NCBI GenBank assembly: GCA_021801265.1
Contig: JAJYYE010000001.1
Location: 186,001-250,000, forward strand
From: Pseudomonadota bacterium
Lineage (GTDB): Bacteria; Pseudomonadota; Gammaproteobacteria; Halothiobacillales; Halothiobacillaceae
DNA: 64,000 nucleotides
Direction: 5' to 3'
The notes beneath the pieces were generated by a model that was given only the letters and a program-made list of their open reading frames with translations, was not told where the DNA came from and searched no databases. Made by a program: the position numbers and the translations under genes. Below, one piece after another: positions 47,517 through 58,588 of the stretch. The number at the start of each line of letters is the position of its first letter. Position 1 is the first letter of the stretch.

Positions 47517-48185
47517 TTATTTAGTGGGTGCCATCGGCTGCTCTGCACCATGCATTTGCATCGCCTGCTGCTGAAGCTCGCGCATATGCTTTTCCTTCGC
47601 ATCCAGATCGACAAAAAGTTGCTTGGACTTAGGGTCAACTTTAATCATTTCCGCACGCACGGACGTACGTAATTTTTCGGATTTCTGTTGAATTTTAGGA
47701 TCTTGGAATGCTTTTTCCTGGCGTTGTTCAAATTCCTGCTGCCCCGCACGGAAAGTCTGAATATCTTTCAACTTCTGTGGATCAGAATCGGGCATGGCCT
47801 GAATTTTAGTCACCAAAGCTTTCAACTCATCGTATTTAGCTTGAGCATCAAAAGTTTTATCCGACATGGCGACTTTAATCGCATCTCGCAAACCATCTCG
47901 ATCTTTTGCCAACTTAGGATTTTTCTCATACGCCTTGGCCTCAATGCCCTGCAGCTGCTGCTCCAGGGCGTCCATGGCTTCACGCGTTTGCTTGAAATCA
48001 GTCATCATCTTCATTTGTTCAGGCGACAACGTCGGCATAACAGGCTGCGCGGCTGCGGGCGGAACATTCGCATCAGGTGCAGAAGCACTATCCGCCGCCA
48101 TCACGCCACCAGACATTAACCCTAACACCACGCCGACCGCTAAAGCAGTTTGACGGAAGCCCCGATTCTTAACCTGAGTAAACAT
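47517..48185 (-). CDS. Periplasmic coiled-coil protein of unknown function
   Basis: 222 residues from the ATG at 48185 (GGGGAT upstream). A signal peptide ends near GGVMA-ADS. A Pro/Ala-rich segment (about 35-55) is followed by a long Gln/Glu/Lys/Met-rich helical region to the end, which looks like coiled coil (EAMDALEQQLQGIEAKAYEK; QQEFEQRQEKAFQDPKIQQK). The pattern recalls periplasmic chaperones of the Spy/Skp type or OmpH-like proteins but no signature fixes it. It stands alone after the ribosomal operon. Confidence 0.75.
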   Translation of the reverse strand: MFTQVKNRGFRQTALAVGVVLGLMSGGVMAADSASAPDANVPPAAAQPVMPTLSPEQMKMMTDFKQTREAMDALEQQLQGIEAKAYEKNPKLAKDRDGLRDAIKVAMSDKTFDAQAKYDELKALVTKIQAMPDSDPQKLKDIQTFRAGQQEFEQRQEKAFQDPKIQQKSEKLRTSVRAEMIKVDPKSKQLFVDLDAKEKHMRELQQQAMQMHGAEQPMAPTK

Positions 48186-48304
48186 CTGTATCCCCAATTA
48201 ATAAATTAAACAAACCAAAGTTTGGTGAGTCTGACAAAGGCCGAGCAAAATAACAACTGCAACCTACTTAAAAAAACAATTGCTGTGCAAGCGGGATTTA
48301 AACG

Positions 48305-48330
48305 GCAAAGCCGGCAGAAGCCGGCTTTGC
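48305..48330 (-). terminator. Terminator of the ribosomal super-operon
   Basis: A perfect 11-bp stem GCAAAGCCGGC/GCCGGCTTTGC with a four-base loop, just after rplQ. The tail is only modestly T-rich (CGTTTAAAT). Confidence 0.65.
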
Positions 48331-48348
48331 TCAGAACATCACGAATAA

Positions 48349-48726
48349 TTAAGCAGATGCCACATGCGCTGAACGTTCAACCAATTCTACATAAGCCATT
48401 GGTGCATTGTCACCGGCGCGATTACCACATTTTAAAATGCGGACATATCCACCTGGACGAGATTGAAAACGTGGACCAAGATCGGTAAACAACTTCCCGA
48501 CAATCTCTTTGTTCCGAGTCCGTGCAAAGGCAAGACGGCGCGCGTGAACAGAATCATCTTTTGCCAAAGTGATTAAAGGTTCTGCGAAACGGCGCAACTC
48601 CTTGGCCTTGGGTAGCGTGGTTTTAATTAATTCATGCTCAAGCAGAGAATTAGTTAACGAACGCATCAGCGCACTACGCTGAGCGGAATTACGGCCTAAT
48701 TGACGGCCAGATAAACGGTGACGCAT
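48349..48726 (-). CDS. rplQ: 50S ribosomal protein L17
   Basis: 125 residues. [20 protein letters not shown] is the strongly conserved L17 N-terminus. Binds 23S rRNA near the exit tunnel. Last gene of the alpha operon (rpsM-rpsK-rpsD-rpoA-rplQ), 29 bases after rpoA and followed by a terminator hairpin. Confidence 0.98.
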   Translation of the reverse strand: MRHRLSGRQLGRNSAQRSALMRSLTNSLLEHELIKTTLPKAKELRRFAEPLITLAKDDSVHARRLAFARTRNKEIVGKLFTDLGPRFQSRPGGYVRILKCGNRAGDNAPMAYVELVERSAHVASA

Positions 48727-48755
48727 GTCAAATACCCCAAAAAATTCAAATAGCC

Positions 48756-49751
48756 TTAAACTTTCGACTCAGCGAGGTTTAAGAGCTCCGCAGGTGGCCA
48801 GTTTTCAAGACGTTGGCCCAAAGACAACCCCTGTTTAGCAAGAACATCTTTGATCTCAGTCAAAGACTTCTTGCCCAGATTAGGCGTCTTCAGAAGCTCA
48901 ATCTCAGTACGCTGGATCAAATCACCGATGTAGTAAATATTTTCAGCTTTCAAGCAATTAGCTGAACGAACAGTCAACTCAAGATCATCCACTGGACGCA
49001 ATAAAATTGGATCAACTGTCGGCACATGCTCAAGAACTGGTTCTGATTTCTCAGCTTTTAAATCAACAAAGACAGAAAGCTGGTCAACTAAAATACCCGC
49101 AGCCTGACGAATCGCATCCTCAGCGGATATTGAACCATTGGTTTCAATATCCAGAACCAGTGAATCCAAATCCGTCCGCTGCTCAACCCGCGCCCGTTCA
49201 ACCGAATAAGACACGCGGCGTAAAGGCGAGAAAGATGCATCGACCAATAGCCGACCGATCTGACCACCCGCTTCTTCACGGCGAGAGCTGGCAGGTACAT
49301 AACCTTTACCACGACGAACCTTAAACGTCATGACCAAGCTACCTTGATCATTCAAGGTCGCAATATGATGCTCTGGATTGATAATTTCAACCGAATGATC
49401 GGCCTTAATATCCGCAGCAGTAATTGCACCAGCACCCGTTTTCTTAATACTCAGCACCGCTTCATCGCGGCCATGCAATAGAACAGACAGGCCTTTAAGA
49501 TTTAACAAAATCTCAAGAACATCCTCATGGACACCTTCGATGGTGGTGTACTCATGAACGACACCCTCAATTTCTGCCTCGGTAACTGCAACACCAGGAA
49601 TCGAGGAAAGTAAAATACGCCGCAAAGCATTACCCAGCGTATAGCCGAATCCACGCTCTAGCGGCTCAAGAACAACACGGGCACGAGTTGCATCCAATAC
49701 CTGGACATCAACCAATCGTGGCTTAAGCAGCTCGGTAGAACCCAATTGCAT
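48756..49751 (-). CDS. rpoA: RNA polymerase alpha subunit
   Basis: 331 residues. The N-terminal dimerisation domain ([30 protein letters not shown]) nucleates polymerase assembly; the C-terminal domain ([35 protein letters not shown]) contacts UP elements and activators, with the conserved R265-equivalent in VRSANCLK. Same position in the alpha operon as in E. coli. Confidence 0.99.
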   Translation of the reverse strand: MQLGSTELLKPRLVDVQVLDATRARVVLEPLERGFGYTLGNALRRILLSSIPGVAVTEAEIEGVVHEYTTIEGVHEDVLEILLNLKGLSVLLHGRDEAVLSIKKTGAGAITAADIKADHSVEIINPEHHIATLNDQGSLVMTFKVRRGKGYVPASSRREEAGGQIGRLLVDASFSPLRRVSYSVERARVEQRTDLDSLVLDIETNGSISAEDAIRQAAGILVDQLSVFVDLKAEKSEPVLEHVPTVDPILLRPVDDLELTVRSANCLKAENIYYIGDLIQRTEIELLKTPNLGKKSLTEIKDVLAKQGLSLGQRLENWPPAELLNLAESKV

Positions 49752-49768
49752 GACGAACCCCCGTTAAA

Positions 49769-50392
49769 TTACTTGGAATACAACTCAACAACGAGAGACT
49801 CGTTGATTTCTGCAGGCAACTCATCACGCGCAGGAGCCGATTTAAACGTGCCTTCCATTTTCGTTGAGTCGACGTCAATCCACCCAACGGTTGGGCGCTG
49901 CGCAGCCAATTCCAGGGAAACTTTGATCCGATCTTGCTTGCGTGAAGATTCACGAACAGAAACGACATCATTAGCAGCAACTTGGAATGAGGCAATGTTC
50001 ACGATGGAACCGTTGACCATAATCGAACGGTGGGAAACCAGCTGCCGAGATTCAGCACGCGTAGAACCAAAGCCCATCCGATAAACCACATTGTCCAGAC
50101 GGCACTCGAGAAGTTGCAACAGGTTTTCCCCGGTAGAACCTTTGAGCTGCGCCGCCTTTTTAAAATAATTGGCAAACTGACGCTCAAGGACGCCATAAAT
50201 ACGACGAAGCTTCTGCTTCTCACGAAGTTGTACACCATAATCAGACACTTTCTGCTTGCGCGCAGCCCCATGCTGACCTGGCGGAGTCGCATGATGGCAT
50301 TTGTCTTCATGCGAACGAATGCCAGATTTCAGGAATAAATCAGTACCTTCGCGGCGACTTAATTTACATTTTGGGCCAAGATAACGAGCCAT
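49769..50392 (-). CDS. rpsD: 30S ribosomal protein S4
   Basis: 207 residues. [20 protein letters not shown] at the start and an S4 RNA-binding domain ([20 protein letters not shown]). Primary 16S rRNA binder. In E. coli it represses translation of the alpha operon by binding the rpsM leader; here the rpsM 5' region is preserved but rpmJ is gone, so whether the site is kept is unclear. Confidence 0.98.
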   Translation of the reverse strand: MARYLGPKCKLSRREGTDLFLKSGIRSHEDKCHHATPPGQHGAARKQKVSDYGVQLREKQKLRRIYGVLERQFANYFKKAAQLKGSTGENLLQLLECRLDNVVYRMGFGSTRAESRQLVSHRSIMVNGSIVNIASFQVAANDVVSVRESSRKQDRIKVSLELAAQRPTVGWIDVDSTKMEGTFKSAPARDELPAEINESLVVELYSK

Positions 50393-50405
50393 AATCTAAT
50401 ACCTC

Positions 50406-50795
50406 TCAGACACGACGCTTTTTAGGCGGGCGGCAACCGTTATGGGGAATCGGAGTCACATCAGTAATTACACCAACCTTAAAACCAACCGAATTGAGCG
50501 CACGAATCGTAGATTCACGACCAGGGCCTGGGCCTTTGATTTCGACATCAATATTCTTGACACCGTAGGCTTTTGCCGCTTCGCCAGCACGCTCGGCAGC
50601 AACCTGTGCTGCAAAGGGGGTTGATTTACGTGACCCGCGGAAGCCAGAGCCACCCGAGGTGGCCCAGCTCAGGGCATTACCTTGGCGGTCAGTAATCGTA
50701 ACGATCGTGTTGTTAAATGATGCATGGACATGAGCCACCGCATCGGTAACCACGCGCTTTACTTTCTTGCGCGCGGGGGCATTAGATTTAGCCAT
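50406..50795 (-). CDS. rpsK: 30S ribosomal protein S11
   Basis: 129 residues. [20 protein letters not shown] and the Gly-rich [20 protein letters not shown] are conserved; the basic C-terminus ends [12 protein letters not shown]. Part of the platform of the small subunit. Follows rpsM after 42 bases. Confidence 0.98.
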   Translation of the reverse strand: MAKSNAPARKKVKRVVTDAVAHVHASFNNTIVTITDRQGNALSWATSGGSGFRGSRKSTPFAAQVAAERAGEAAKAYGVKNIDVEIKGPGPGRESTIRALNSVGFKVGVITDVTPIPHNGCRPPKKRRV

Positions 50796-50837
50796 TCAAT
50801 AATCCTACTCTCGTAAATCGAAGAATATTAAGCATGG

Positions 50838-51194
50838 TTAGCGCTTAACCATGCGACGCGGACCCTTACGAGTCCGTGCATTAGTCCGTGTGCGCTGGCC
50901 ACGGAGAGGCAAGCCGCGACGATGTCGCAACCCACGATAACAGCCCAAATCCATGAGGCGCTTGATGTTCATTGAAACATCACGACGCAAGTCACCTTCC
51001 ACCACGAATTTAGCAACCTCGGCGCGCAAAGCTTCGACTTCCGATTCGGATAAATCACGAACCTTCCGACTCGGCTCCACACCGGCTAACTGACAAATAC
51101 TATGGGCACGAGTCGTCCCAATGCCATAAATTGATGTAAGTGCAATAACAATGTGTTTTTGCACTGGAATATTTATTCCCGCGATACGTGCCAT
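50838..51194 (-). CDS. rpsM: 30S ribosomal protein S13
   Basis: 118 residues. [20 protein letters not shown] start and the tail [20 protein letters not shown] are diagnostic. Head protein contacting L5 and tRNA. First gene of the alpha operon; rpmJ (L36), normally just upstream, is missing. Confidence 0.98.
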   Translation of the reverse strand: MARIAGINIPVQKHIVIALTSIYGIGTTRAHSICQLAGVEPSRKVRDLSESEVEALRAEVAKFVVEGDLRRDVSMNIKRLMDLGCYRGLRHRRGLPLRGQRTRTNARTRKGPRRMVKR

Positions 51195-51270
51195 CGAAGA
51201 TCACCTTGAAAAAGAGCGCGAAACAATAAAACAAAAACGATGCAGAATCAAGTAGAAGGTTGCAACATTT

Positions 51271-52605
51271 TCAGAGACCAGACTTAAAGTGTGCTTTACG
51301 CACCAAACTATCGTACTGGTGGGAGACTAAATGCGATTGAACCTGGGCCATAAAGTCCATCAGAACAACTACAATGATCAACAGCGAGGTCCCACCAAAA
51401 TAGAAAGGAACATTCCAATATAAAATCAGAAATTCCGGTAACAAGCAGACAGCGGTGATATACAACGCACCCCAGAAAGTTAGGCGAGTAAGCACTTTAT
51501 CAATGTATCGGGCTGTATGCTCACCTGGGCGGATACCGGGAACAAATGCCCCAGAACGCTTCAAATTATCTGCAGTTTCTCTAGCGTTGAAGACCAATGC
51601 CGTATAGAAAAAACAGAAAAATATAATTGCCGTCGCGTAAAGACCGACATACAAGGGCTGGCCAGGTGAAAGCGCGGTAGATAAATTCCGCAGCCAGGAC
51701 ATATTTTCCTGCTGCCCCAACCAGTTACCCAGTGTCGCAGGAAACAAAATGATACTCGAAGCGAAAATGGGCGGAATGACACCCGCCATGTTTAACTTAA
51801 GGGGGAGATGGGAAGATTGCTGACCCGCCATACCTTGGCCTTGTTGACGTCGAGCGTAATTTACCGTGATTCGACGCTGACCACGCTCGACAAAAACAAC
51901 AAAGGCAGTCACAGCAACAATCAAGACGGTCAGAATCAGCAATGTAATAACACCCAGCTCACCCGTCCGCACAAGTTCGGCCGTCCCCCCGATAGCTGTC
52001 GGTAATCCGGCCACAATACCGGCAAAAATAATCAACGAAATCCCATTACCCACGCCACGCTCGGTGATCTGCTCACCAAGCCAGACCAAGAGCATTGTCC
52101 CCGTGACCAGGGTCATGGTCGCAACAAACAAAAAGGCGAAACCCGGCGCGTAAACAAGAGCCTGCCCAGCAACTGATTGACCTTGCAATGCAATTGAAAC
52201 ACCCAAGGCCTGAACCAGACCAAGACCAAGCGTGCCATATCGGGTGTATTGAGTGATCTTTCGACGACCTGATTCACCTTCTTTTTTAATTTTCTCGAGC
52301 GCGGGCACAACCGAAGTCAGCAATTGGACAATAATTGACGCAGAAATATAGGGCATGACACCAAGCGCGAATAACGACATCCGCGACAGGGCGCCACCGG
52401 AAAACATATTCATCATCCCGAGTATGCCGCCCGAATGCTGCGTAAACAAAGAATGCATCACACCAACATCAATTCCGGGTAATGGAATAAAAGTACCAAT
52501 TCGATAAACGACCAGCACGATGATGACGAAAAAAATACGCTGACGGAGTTCGGTTAAACGCCCCGCACCCGCCAGGGTAGAAATGCTTGCATTCGATTGA
52601 GCCAC
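51271..52605 (-). CDS. secY: Protein translocase subunit SecY
   Basis: 444 residues with ten predicted membrane helices, the channel of the SecYEG translocon in the inner membrane. Conserved segments: [10 protein letters not shown], the periplasmic plug/TM2 region [23 protein letters not shown], and the cytoplasmic loop [20 protein letters not shown]. Three bases separate it from rplO. 76 bases without a gene lie between it and rpsM. Confidence 0.98.
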   Translation of the reverse strand: MAQSNASISTLAGAGRLTELRQRIFFVIIVLVVYRIGTFIPLPGIDVGVMHSLFTQHSGGILGMMNMFSGGALSRMSLFALGVMPYISASIIVQLLTSVVPALEKIKKEGESGRRKITQYTRYGTLGLGLVQALGVSIALQGQSVAGQALVYAPGFAFLFVATMTLVTGTMLLVWLGEQITERGVGNGISLIIFAGIVAGLPTAIGGTAELVRTGELGVITLLILTVLIVAVTAFVVFVERGQRRITVNYARRQQGQGMAGQQSSHLPLKLNMAGVIPPIFASSIILFPATLGNWLGQQENMSWLRNLSTALSPGQPLYVGLYATAIIFFCFFYTALVFNARETADNLKRSGAFVPGIRPGEHTARYIDKVLTRLTFWGALYITAVCLLPEFLILYWNVPFYFGGTSLLIIVVVLMDFMAQVQSHLVSHQYDSLVRKAHFKSGL

Positions 52606-52608
52606 GGG

Positions 52609-53037
52609 TTACTCCGATTTACCACCGGCTGCAAGAATGGCACTTAATGCCCCCTTGCTTACCCGTATACCCTGTATGTGCAATGCCTTGGTCACATCGC
52701 CTGACAACATAACCTTGACATAACGAATATCGTTACGAATGAGTCCCGCAGCCTTTAAAGTTTCGACGGAAACGACACCATCTAAAACATTTAATTCAGA
52801 AGTGCGAATTTCTGCTGTAACCAAAGCGCGCAAAGAACGAAAACCCATTTTAGGAAGACGTCTTTGAATTGGCATTTGACCACCTTCAAAACCAGTTTTA
52901 TGAAAACCACCCGAGCGGGACTTTTGACCCTTGTGGCCGCGTCCAGCAGTTTTACCCAAACCTGAACCAACGCCACGACCGACACGAGTACGATCCTTAC
53001 GACTGCCATCAGCAGGAGATAATGTATTCAAACGCAT
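52609..53037 (-). CDS. rplO: 50S ribosomal protein L15
   Basis: 142 residues. Gly/Arg-rich N-terminus [20 protein letters not shown] and [18 protein letters not shown] are typical of L15, a late-assembly protein of the large subunit. Its ATG overlaps the rpmD stop codon by one base (TAATG). Confidence 0.98.
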   Translation of the reverse strand: MRLNTLSPADGSRKDRTRVGRGVGSGLGKTAGRGHKGQKSRSGGFHKTGFEGGQMPIQRRLPKMGFRSLRALVTAEIRTSELNVLDGVVSVETLKAAGLIRNDIRYVKVMLSGDVTKALHIQGIRVSKGALSAILAAGGKSE

Positions 53038-53228
53038 TACTTAGATTCCTGAATTTCGAGCAAATAGGTGACTTTATTGATCATCCCACGATTCTCAGGG
53101 GTATCAATAACTTCAACGACTTGATTCATTCGCAACAAACCCAATCCACGCACGCATGCTTTATGCGCCGCCAAACGGCCAATTGTTGAACGAATCAACT
53201 TAATACGAACGGTTGCTTGCTGAGTCAT
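53037..53228 (-). CDS. rpmD: 50S ribosomal protein L30
   Basis: 63 residues, slightly longer than E. coli L30 (59). [20 protein letters not shown] and [20 protein letters not shown] match the family. Start overlaps the end of rpsE by four bases and its stop overlaps the rplO start. Confidence 0.96.
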   Translation of the reverse strand: MTQQATVRIKLIRSTIGRLAAHKACVRGLGLLRMNQVVEVIDTPENRGMINKVTYLLEIQESK

Positions 53229-53740
53229 TTTGCACTCCCCACGATTTCCTCAATACGCTTGCCACGCTTGGCGGCTATTAACTCGGGAGAGTTAATAGAC
53301 TGCAAACCCTTGACAGTCGCACGAATGACGTTCATGTGATTCCGCGTGCCAATACACTTAGCCAAAACGTTCTTCACACCAGCCGCTTCAAAAACAGCAC
53401 GCATCGCACCACCGGCGATGACGCCAGTACCTTCAGAAGCAGGCTTCATAAATACATTAGCCGCACCATGCTTACCGTTAGCGGCATAAAAAAGCGTTCC
53501 ATCACGCAACGGAACATCAACCATGCTGCGCTTAGCTCGATCCATAGCTTTTTGAATTGCGGCAGGGACTTCTTTGGCCTTACCGTAACCAAAACCTACT
53601 TTACCCTCACCATCACCGACGACAGTCAATGCGGTGAATGAAAAAATACGACCACCTTTAACGACTTTTGCTACGCGGTTTACAGCCACGAGCTTTTCGA
53701 TCAGGCCATCGGTCGCAACTTCGTTAGAATTTCTACTCAT
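53225..53740 (-). CDS. rpsE: 30S ribosomal protein S5
   Basis: 171 residues. [20 protein letters not shown] and [20 protein letters not shown] are the N-terminal dsRBD-like domain; the C-terminal domain has [19 protein letters not shown]. Near the decoding site; mutations in this protein alter fidelity in E. coli. Confidence 0.98.
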   Translation of the reverse strand: MSRNSNEVATDGLIEKLVAVNRVAKVVKGGRIFSFTALTVVGDGEGKVGFGYGKAKEVPAAIQKAMDRAKRSMVDVPLRDGTLFYAANGKHGAANVFMKPASEGTGVIAGGAMRAVFEAAGVKNVLAKCIGTRNHMNVIRATVKGLQSINSPELIAAKRGKRIEEIVGSAK

Positions 53741-53751
53741 TGCATAACCTC

Positions 53752-54108
53752 TTAGAATTGGAGACCGGCTTCACGAGCAGATTCAGCTAACGCCTTGACC
53801 CGACCATGAAAAATAAAGCCTGACCGATCAAAAGCCACATGGGTAATACCTTTAGCCAAAGCAGCTTGGGCAACCAATGCGCCGACACGCTTAGCGGCAT
53901 CAACATTACCGCCGTGCTTACCCGTTTCGAGCACACCTGCCTGTAATGTAGAAGATGAAACCACGACAGAAGATCCGTCCGGTGTGAAAATCTGCGCATA
54001 AGTGTGCTGGGCTGTACGGTAAACCGTAAGACGATGAACACCAAGGCGGGTAATTTTAGAACGCGAACGTCGCGCACGACGCAAGCGATTTTGGGTTTTT
54101 TCGTTCAT
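53752..54108 (-). CDS. rplR: 50S ribosomal protein L18
   Basis: 118 residues. [20 protein letters not shown] and the C-terminal [26 protein letters not shown] are typical. Binds 5S rRNA with L5 and L25. Eleven bases before rpsE. Confidence 0.98.
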   Translation of the reverse strand: MNEKTQNRLRRARRSRSKITRLGVHRLTVYRTAQHTYAQIFTPDGSSVVVSSSTLQAGVLETGKHGGNVDAAKRVGALVAQAALAKGITHVAFDRSGFIFHGRVKALAESAREAGLQF

Positions 54109-54117
54109 AGTTACACC

Positions 54118-54645
54118 TTATTTCTTCTTCGCTTCCTTACGGAAGATGACTTCATCATGATACTTCACGCCTTTCCCTTTATAAGGTTCTGGCGGACGGA
54201 AACCACGAATATTAGAAGCCACCTGACCTACCATTTGCCGATCAGCACCACGAACAATAATTTCAGTCTGTGTCGGGGTTTCAACGGTAATGCCAGCAGG
54301 GACAGCAAAATTGATCGGATGGGAAAACCCGAGTGCCAGGTTCAAAACCGCACCCTGTGCCTGGGCCCGATAACCGACGCCAACCAATTGGAGTTTAAGT
54401 TCAAAACCCGAGGCCACTCCCTGAATATTATTATTCGCAAGGGCACGCATTGTACCCGCCATTGCAATAAACTCAGACGACTCAGGCTCAAACCGCAATT
54501 CATTAGCTGCAACGTCAACTTTAACGGACTTGTGCAGATTTAATTCAAGCTGGCCTTTAGGGCCCTTGAAGGACAACAATTGTCCGTTTAATTTGACCTC
54601 GACACCCTTGGGAATGGCGACGGGCTTTTTAGCAACACGACTCAT
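54118..54645 (-). CDS. rplF: 50S ribosomal protein L6
   Basis: 175 residues of two related domains. [20 protein letters not shown] starts the protein; [20 protein letters not shown] is the conserved C-terminal signature. Located near the GTPase-associated centre of the large subunit. Confidence 0.98.
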   Translation of the reverse strand: MSRVAKKPVAIPKGVEVKLNGQLLSFKGPKGQLELNLHKSVKVDVAANELRFEPESSEFIAMAGTMRALANNNIQGVASGFELKLQLVGVGYRAQAQGAVLNLALGFSHPINFAVPAGITVETPTQTEIIVRGADRQMVGQVASNIRGFRPPEPYKGKGVKYHDEVIFRKEAKKK

Positions 54646-54658
54646 AATTCACTCCCAA

Positions 54659-55051
54659 TTAAGACACGAGGCAAATAATTTCGCCACCGATATTATTTCG
54701 ACGCGCTTCGCGATCGGGCATAACACCTTGTGACGTTGAAACAATTGCCACACCCAAACCCCCGATAACGGTAGGCAGTTCGGCTGCATTTTTAAATACA
54801 CGATAACCCGGTTTAGATACCCGTTTGATCGTGTCAATAACGGGCTTGCCCTGGAAATATTTCAAGCCAATGGTTAAAACCGGCTTAACATCCCCAGCAA
54901 CAGTCACATCACCAATGAAGCCTTCATCGTGAAGAACCTTGGCAATAGATAACTTAAATTTAGACGAAGGCATGGATACTTGCGTTTTACGTGCGCCTTG
55001 GGCATTACGTATACGGGTAAGCATATCGGAAATTGGATCATTCATACTCAT
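54659..55051 (-). CDS. rpsH: 30S ribosomal protein S8
   Basis: 130 residues. [20 protein letters not shown] start and the C-terminal [20 protein letters not shown] with EIICLVS end match S8. Primary 16S binder and, in E. coli, translational repressor of the spc operon acting at the rplE start. Confidence 0.98.
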   Translation of the reverse strand: MSMNDPISDMLTRIRNAQGARKTQVSMPSSKFKLSIAKVLHDEGFIGDVTVAGDVKPVLTIGLKYFQGKPVIDTIKRVSKPGYRVFKNAAELPTVIGGLGVAIVSTSQGVMPDREARRNNIGGEIICLVS

Positions 55052-55063
55052 AGTGCCACCCCA

Positions 55064-55369
55064 TTACCAACTTGCTTTGCGCAAGCCTGGAATTTCTCCA
55101 GACATGGCTAATTGACGCAATTTATTACGACCTAACGCAAATTTGCGATATACGCCTTTAGGTCGACCGGTAATTGAACAACGGCGCACCTGACGACAGA
55201 CAGATGAATCGCGGGGCAATTTACTTAATTCTGCAGACGCTTTCATTTTTGCATCGAATTCTGCATTTTGATCATTCAGGACCGCACGCAGAAGAACCCG
55301 CTTCGCTTCGAATCGGGCAGACAACTTTTGACGTTGGTGCTCCCGATTCAACATACTTTTCTTAGCCAT
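55064..55369 (-). CDS. rpsN: 30S ribosomal protein S14
   Basis: 101 residues, the long E. coli-like S14 that lacks the four-cysteine zinc site (only two Cys, in SVCRQVRRC). AKKSMLNREHQRQKLSARFE start and GEIPGLRKASW end are conserved. Confidence 0.97.
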   Translation of the reverse strand: MAKKSMLNREHQRQKLSARFEAKRVLLRAVLNDQNAEFDAKMKASAELSKLPRDSSVCRQVRRCSITGRPKGVYRKFALGRNKLRQLAMSGEIPGLRKASW

Positions 55370-55379
55370 TTAAAACTCC

Positions 55380-55919
55380 TTACCGGCGGAACGGAAAACC
55401 AAAGCTATCGAGCAGAGCTCGTGCATGGTCATCATTCGCAGCGGCAGTTGTGATCGTGATATCCATTCCTCGAATTTGATCAATTTTGTCATAATCAATT
55501 TCAGGGAAAATAATTTGCTCTTTCACGCCCATACTGTAATTGCCCCGGCCATCAAACGACTTAGGATTGAGACCACGGAAATCACGAACACGGGGGATAG
55601 AGACGTGGATCAACCGATCGAAGAATTCGTACATTGTACGTCCTCTCAGGGTGACCTTGACGCCTAACGGCATCCCTTCGCGCAGTTTAAAACCGGCAAT
55701 TGACTTACGCGCGTAAGTCACAACGGGTTTCTGACCACTAATTGCTGCCATTTCGTTCACTGCACTGTCGATTACTTTTTTATCACGAGCCGAGTCACCC
55801 AAGCCCATGTTTAACGTAATCTTGGTCAGCTTCGGAACTGCCATCACGTTTTGAATGCCCAGCTTAGCCATCAGCTCTGCTTGCAACGTATTGGAATATA
55901 ATTCCTGAAGACGAGCCAT
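55380..55919 (-). CDS. rplE: 50S ribosomal protein L5
   Basis: 179 residues. [20 protein letters not shown] start; [20 protein letters not shown] and [20 protein letters not shown] are conserved. Binds 5S rRNA and contacts P-site tRNA. Confidence 0.98.
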   Translation of the reverse strand: MARLQELYSNTLQAELMAKLGIQNVMAVPKLTKITLNMGLGDSARDKKVIDSAVNEMAAISGQKPVVTYARKSIAGFKLREGMPLGVKVTLRGRTMYEFFDRLIHVSIPRVRDFRGLNPKSFDGRGNYSMGVKEQIIFPEIDYDKIDQIRGMDITITTAAANDDHARALLDSFGFPFRR

Positions 55920-55930
55920 TTCACTTCAAC

Positions 55931-56254
55931 CTATTTTGTATCAACGACTTCGCCGTTGGATTTAAAAAACCTAACCTTTTTGCCATCTTCAAGAAACTTG
56001 AAGCCAACCCGGTCACCTTTTTCGGAGGCGGGATTAAACAGCATTACGTTAGAAATATCAATGGATTTCTCAAATTCGATGATCCCACCCACCTGCCCAA
56101 TCGTTGGATTTGGCTTTTGATGCTTTTTCACCTTATTGATATTTTCCACAACAATACGTGCACCATCATCAATGACACGCAGAACAGTACCACGGCGGCC
56201 CTGATCCTTGCCTGCAATCACGATAACCTCATCACCTTGTCGAATTTTACGCAT
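55931..56254 (-). CDS. rplX: 50S ribosomal protein L24
   Basis: 107 residues. KOW motif ([20 protein letters not shown]) near the N-terminus, followed by [15 protein letters not shown]. Assembly initiator of the large subunit. Ten bases after rplN. Confidence 0.98.
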   Translation of the reverse strand: MRKIRQGDEVIVIAGKDQGRRGTVLRVIDDGARIVVENINKVKKHQKPNPTIGQVGGIIEFEKSIDISNVMLFNPASEKGDRVGFKFLEDGKKVRFFKSNGEVVDTK

Positions 56255-56264
56255 GGCGATAACC

Positions 56265-56633
56265 TCAAATCACTTCGGGAGCGAGAGACACAATCTTCAT
56301 AAACTTCTCTGTACGCAATTCACGCGTGACAGGGCCGAAGATACGAGTGCCAATTGGCTCAAGTTTATTATTTAAAAGAACAGCGGCATTGCCGTCAAAA
56401 CGAATCAAGGAACCATCGGCACGACGAACACCTTTAGCAGTACGCACAACAACTGCATTGTAGACATCACCCTTTTTGACACGCCCACGCGGAATAGCAT
56501 CTTTGATGGACACTTTAATGATGTCACCAATGCCGGCATACCGACGGTGTGAACCACCCAGCACCTTAATACATTGAATTTTTTTGGCGCCGCTATTATC
56601 AGCAGAATCCAAAATAGTTTGCATCTGAATCAC
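56265..56633 (-). CDS. rplN: 50S ribosomal protein L14
   Basis: 122 residues. [20 protein letters not shown] start; [20 protein letters not shown] and [20 protein letters not shown] are conserved. First gene of the spc section; no separate promoter is obvious between it and rpsQ (11 bases), so S10 and spc appear to be one transcript. Confidence 0.98.
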   Translation of the reverse strand: MIQMQTILDSADNSGAKKIQCIKVLGGSHRRYAGIGDIIKVSIKDAIPRGRVKKGDVYNAVVVRTAKGVRRADGSLIRFDGNAAVLLNNKLEPIGTRIFGPVTRELRTEKFMKIVSLAPEVI

Positions 56634-56644
56634 AATCTTTCTCC

Positions 56645-56914
56645 TTACGCGGTTGTGCGGTCAATGACGCGAACCAAGGTCCAAGATTTCGTTTTTGAAA
56701 TCGGCCGGGTTTCGCGAATTTCCACACGATCACCAATGTGAGACTGATTCTCTTCATCATGGACGTGCAACTTCGTTGTTTTCGTAATGAACTTACCGTA
56801 AAGGGGATGCTTTACACGACGTTCAATCGCGACGGTAATGGATTTGTCCATTTTATCGCTGGTCACTCGACCCACGCGGGTACGAACGACATTCTCATTT
56901 GTTTCAGTAGACAT
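56645..56914 (-). CDS. rpsQ: 30S ribosomal protein S17
   Basis: 89 residues. [20 protein letters not shown] and [20 protein letters not shown] are conserved, with the OB-fold end [17 protein letters not shown]. Primary 16S rRNA binder. One base after rpmC. Confidence 0.98.
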   Translation of the reverse strand: MSTETNENVVRTRVGRVTSDKMDKSITVAIERRVKHPLYGKFITKTTKLHVHDEENQSHIGDRVEIRETRPISKTKSWTLVRVIDRTTA

Positions 56915-56915
56915 C

Positions 56916-57113
56916 TCAGCCTTGCTCCTTCTCTGTCAGAATCGTTTTGATTCGAGCGACGTTTTTACGTGCCACCTTGATCAAATGAGGTTTCGATTCT
57001 TGACCATTCGCTTTTTGCATGCGCAAATTAAACTGCTCGCGCTTGATCGCGAGAAGCTCATCACGCAAACTCTCGGGGGATCTTTCACGCAACTGTGAGG
57101 TGATATTTTTCAT
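56916..57113 (-). CDS. rpmC: 50S ribosomal protein L29
   Basis: 65 residues, two-helix protein at the tunnel exit near L23. [20 protein letters not shown] and the end [19 protein letters not shown] are typical. Its ATG overlaps the rplP stop by one base. Confidence 0.97.
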   Translation of the reverse strand: MKNITSQLRERSPESLRDELLAIKREQFNLRMQKANGQESKPHLIKVARKNVARIKTILTEKEQG

Positions 57114-57526
57114 TACATCAATACCCGCGTTACGAAGGTCGTTTTAACTGGAAGCTTGGCGGATGCCAATGAAAACGCCATACGCGCAATGTCTTCAGCC
57201 ACACCTTCAATTTCATAAAGAACCTTACCGGGCTGGACCTTGGCCACCCAATACTCAACGCTACCTTTACCTTTACCCATTCGAACCTCGAGTGGCTTCT
57301 TGGTAATCGGCGTATCCGGGAAAATCCGGATCCAAATCTTTCCGCCGCGCTTGACATGGCGAGAAATCGCCCGACGCGCGGATTCAATTTGCCGAGAAGT
57401 AATTTCTCCACGCTCTAGTGTTTTCAAGCCGAACTCACCGAAGCTAACTTTATTACCTGTCGTCGCAAGGCCACGGTTTTTACCCCTGAACTGCTTGCGG
57501 AATTTTGTACGTTTTGGCAGCAGCAT
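57113..57526 (-). CDS. rplP: 50S ribosomal protein L16
   Basis: 137 residues. [20 protein letters not shown] start, [20 protein letters not shown] and [19 protein letters not shown] are conserved. Lies at the A-site tRNA elbow; the arginine in the GKGKG region region matches the YcfD hydroxylation context. Confidence 0.98.
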   Translation of the reverse strand: MLLPKRTKFRKQFRGKNRGLATTGNKVSFGEFGLKTLERGEITSRQIESARRAISRHVKRGGKIWIRIFPDTPITKKPLEVRMGKGKGSVEYWVAKVQPGKVLYEIEGVAEDIARMAFSLASAKLPVKTTFVTRVLM

Positions 57527-57560
57527 AATTTAAGCTCCACTTACCCTTTTTAAATTCGGT

Positions 57561-58235
57561 TCAGGCTATCGCTGCTTTGCCATCCCGGTTACCCGGAACG
57601 CCAAACACTTCACCCTTAAAAATCCAAACCTTGACGCCAATAACGCCATAGGTGGTTTGGGCCTCAGCAAAGCCGTAATCGATATCGGCACGGAGGGTGT
57701 GCAACGGCACACGGCCTTCGCGATACCATTCGTTACGGGCGATTTCAGCGCCGCCTAACCGACCAGACACATTGACTTTGATTCCACCGGCGCCCAAGCG
57801 CATGGAAGTTTGGACCGCGCGCTTCATTGCACGGCGGAACATAATCCGACGCTCAAGCTGTTGTGCAATCGATTCCGCAACCAACTGGGCATCCAATTCT
57901 GGCTTGCGGATTTCTTCAACCGAAAGCTTCACTGCGTTGCGATCGACACCCAACAAAGGTGCAATTTCAGTGCGCAGACGTTCAATATCTTCACCTTTGC
58001 GACCGATCACAATCCCTGGACGCGCCGTATGAATTGTCACCGAGGCAGACCGAGCAGGTCGCTCGATTTGAATCCGTGAAACTGAAGCTTCTTTCAGTTT
58101 ATCCTTGATATACGCACGAGTACGAATGTCTTGATTTAACTGAATAGGAAATAATTTACTGTCGGCATACCAGCGGGATGTCCAATCAGAGGAAATCCCG
58201 AGCCGGAAGCCTACCGGATGTACTTTCTGACCCAT
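57561..58235 (-). CDS. rpsC: 30S ribosomal protein S3
   Basis: 224 residues. [20 protein letters not shown] start; KH domain with [17 protein letters not shown]-terminal [20 protein letters not shown]. Part of the mRNA entry channel. 34 bases before rplP. Confidence 0.98.
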   Translation of the reverse strand: MGQKVHPVGFRLGISSDWTSRWYADSKLFPIQLNQDIRTRAYIKDKLKEASVSRIQIERPARSASVTIHTARPGIVIGRKGEDIERLRTEIAPLLGVDRNAVKLSVEEIRKPELDAQLVAESIAQQLERRIMFRRAMKRAVQTSMRLGAGGIKVNVSGRLGGAEIARNEWYREGRVPLHTLRADIDYGFAEAQTTYGVIGVKVWIFKGEVFGVPGNRDGKAAIA

Positions 58236-58245
58236 AACTCTCCCC

Positions 58246-58578
58246 TTACCGTTCGCTGACCGTGACTAGAATATGACTGGTTTTTTTCAGAATCCGCGCA
58301 CCACGGCCTTTTGCCCGTGCACGAAAACGTTTAAGAACCGGCCCCTCATCAATCATGATCGTTGCAATATGCAACCGATCAACGTCAGCGCCTTCGTTAT
58401 TTTCTGCGTTCGCAATGGCAGACTCGAGCACTTTCTTGATTAACTCAGCCCCTTTCTTGTCACTAAAAGTCAAGGTTTCAATCGCCTGAGCGACACCTTG
58501 ACCCCGTACAAGATCAGCGACCAATCGCGCCTTCTGGGGAGAAATCCGCGCATAGCGATGTAAAGCAGTAGCTTGCAT
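58246..58578 (-). CDS. rplV: 50S ribosomal protein L22
   Basis: 110 residues from the ATG at 58578, which has AGGAGAG just upstream; the longer open frame begins inside rpsS and is not part of L22. [20 protein letters not shown] start and the C-terminal hairpin region [20 protein letters not shown], which lines the exit tunnel, are conserved. Confidence 0.97.
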   Translation of the reverse strand: MQATALHRYARISPQKARLVADLVRGQGVAQAIETLTFSDKKGAELIKKVLESAIANAENNEGADVDRLHIATIMIDEGPVLKRFRARAKGRGARILKKTSHILVTVSER

Positions 58579-58588
58579 GTTATCTCTC

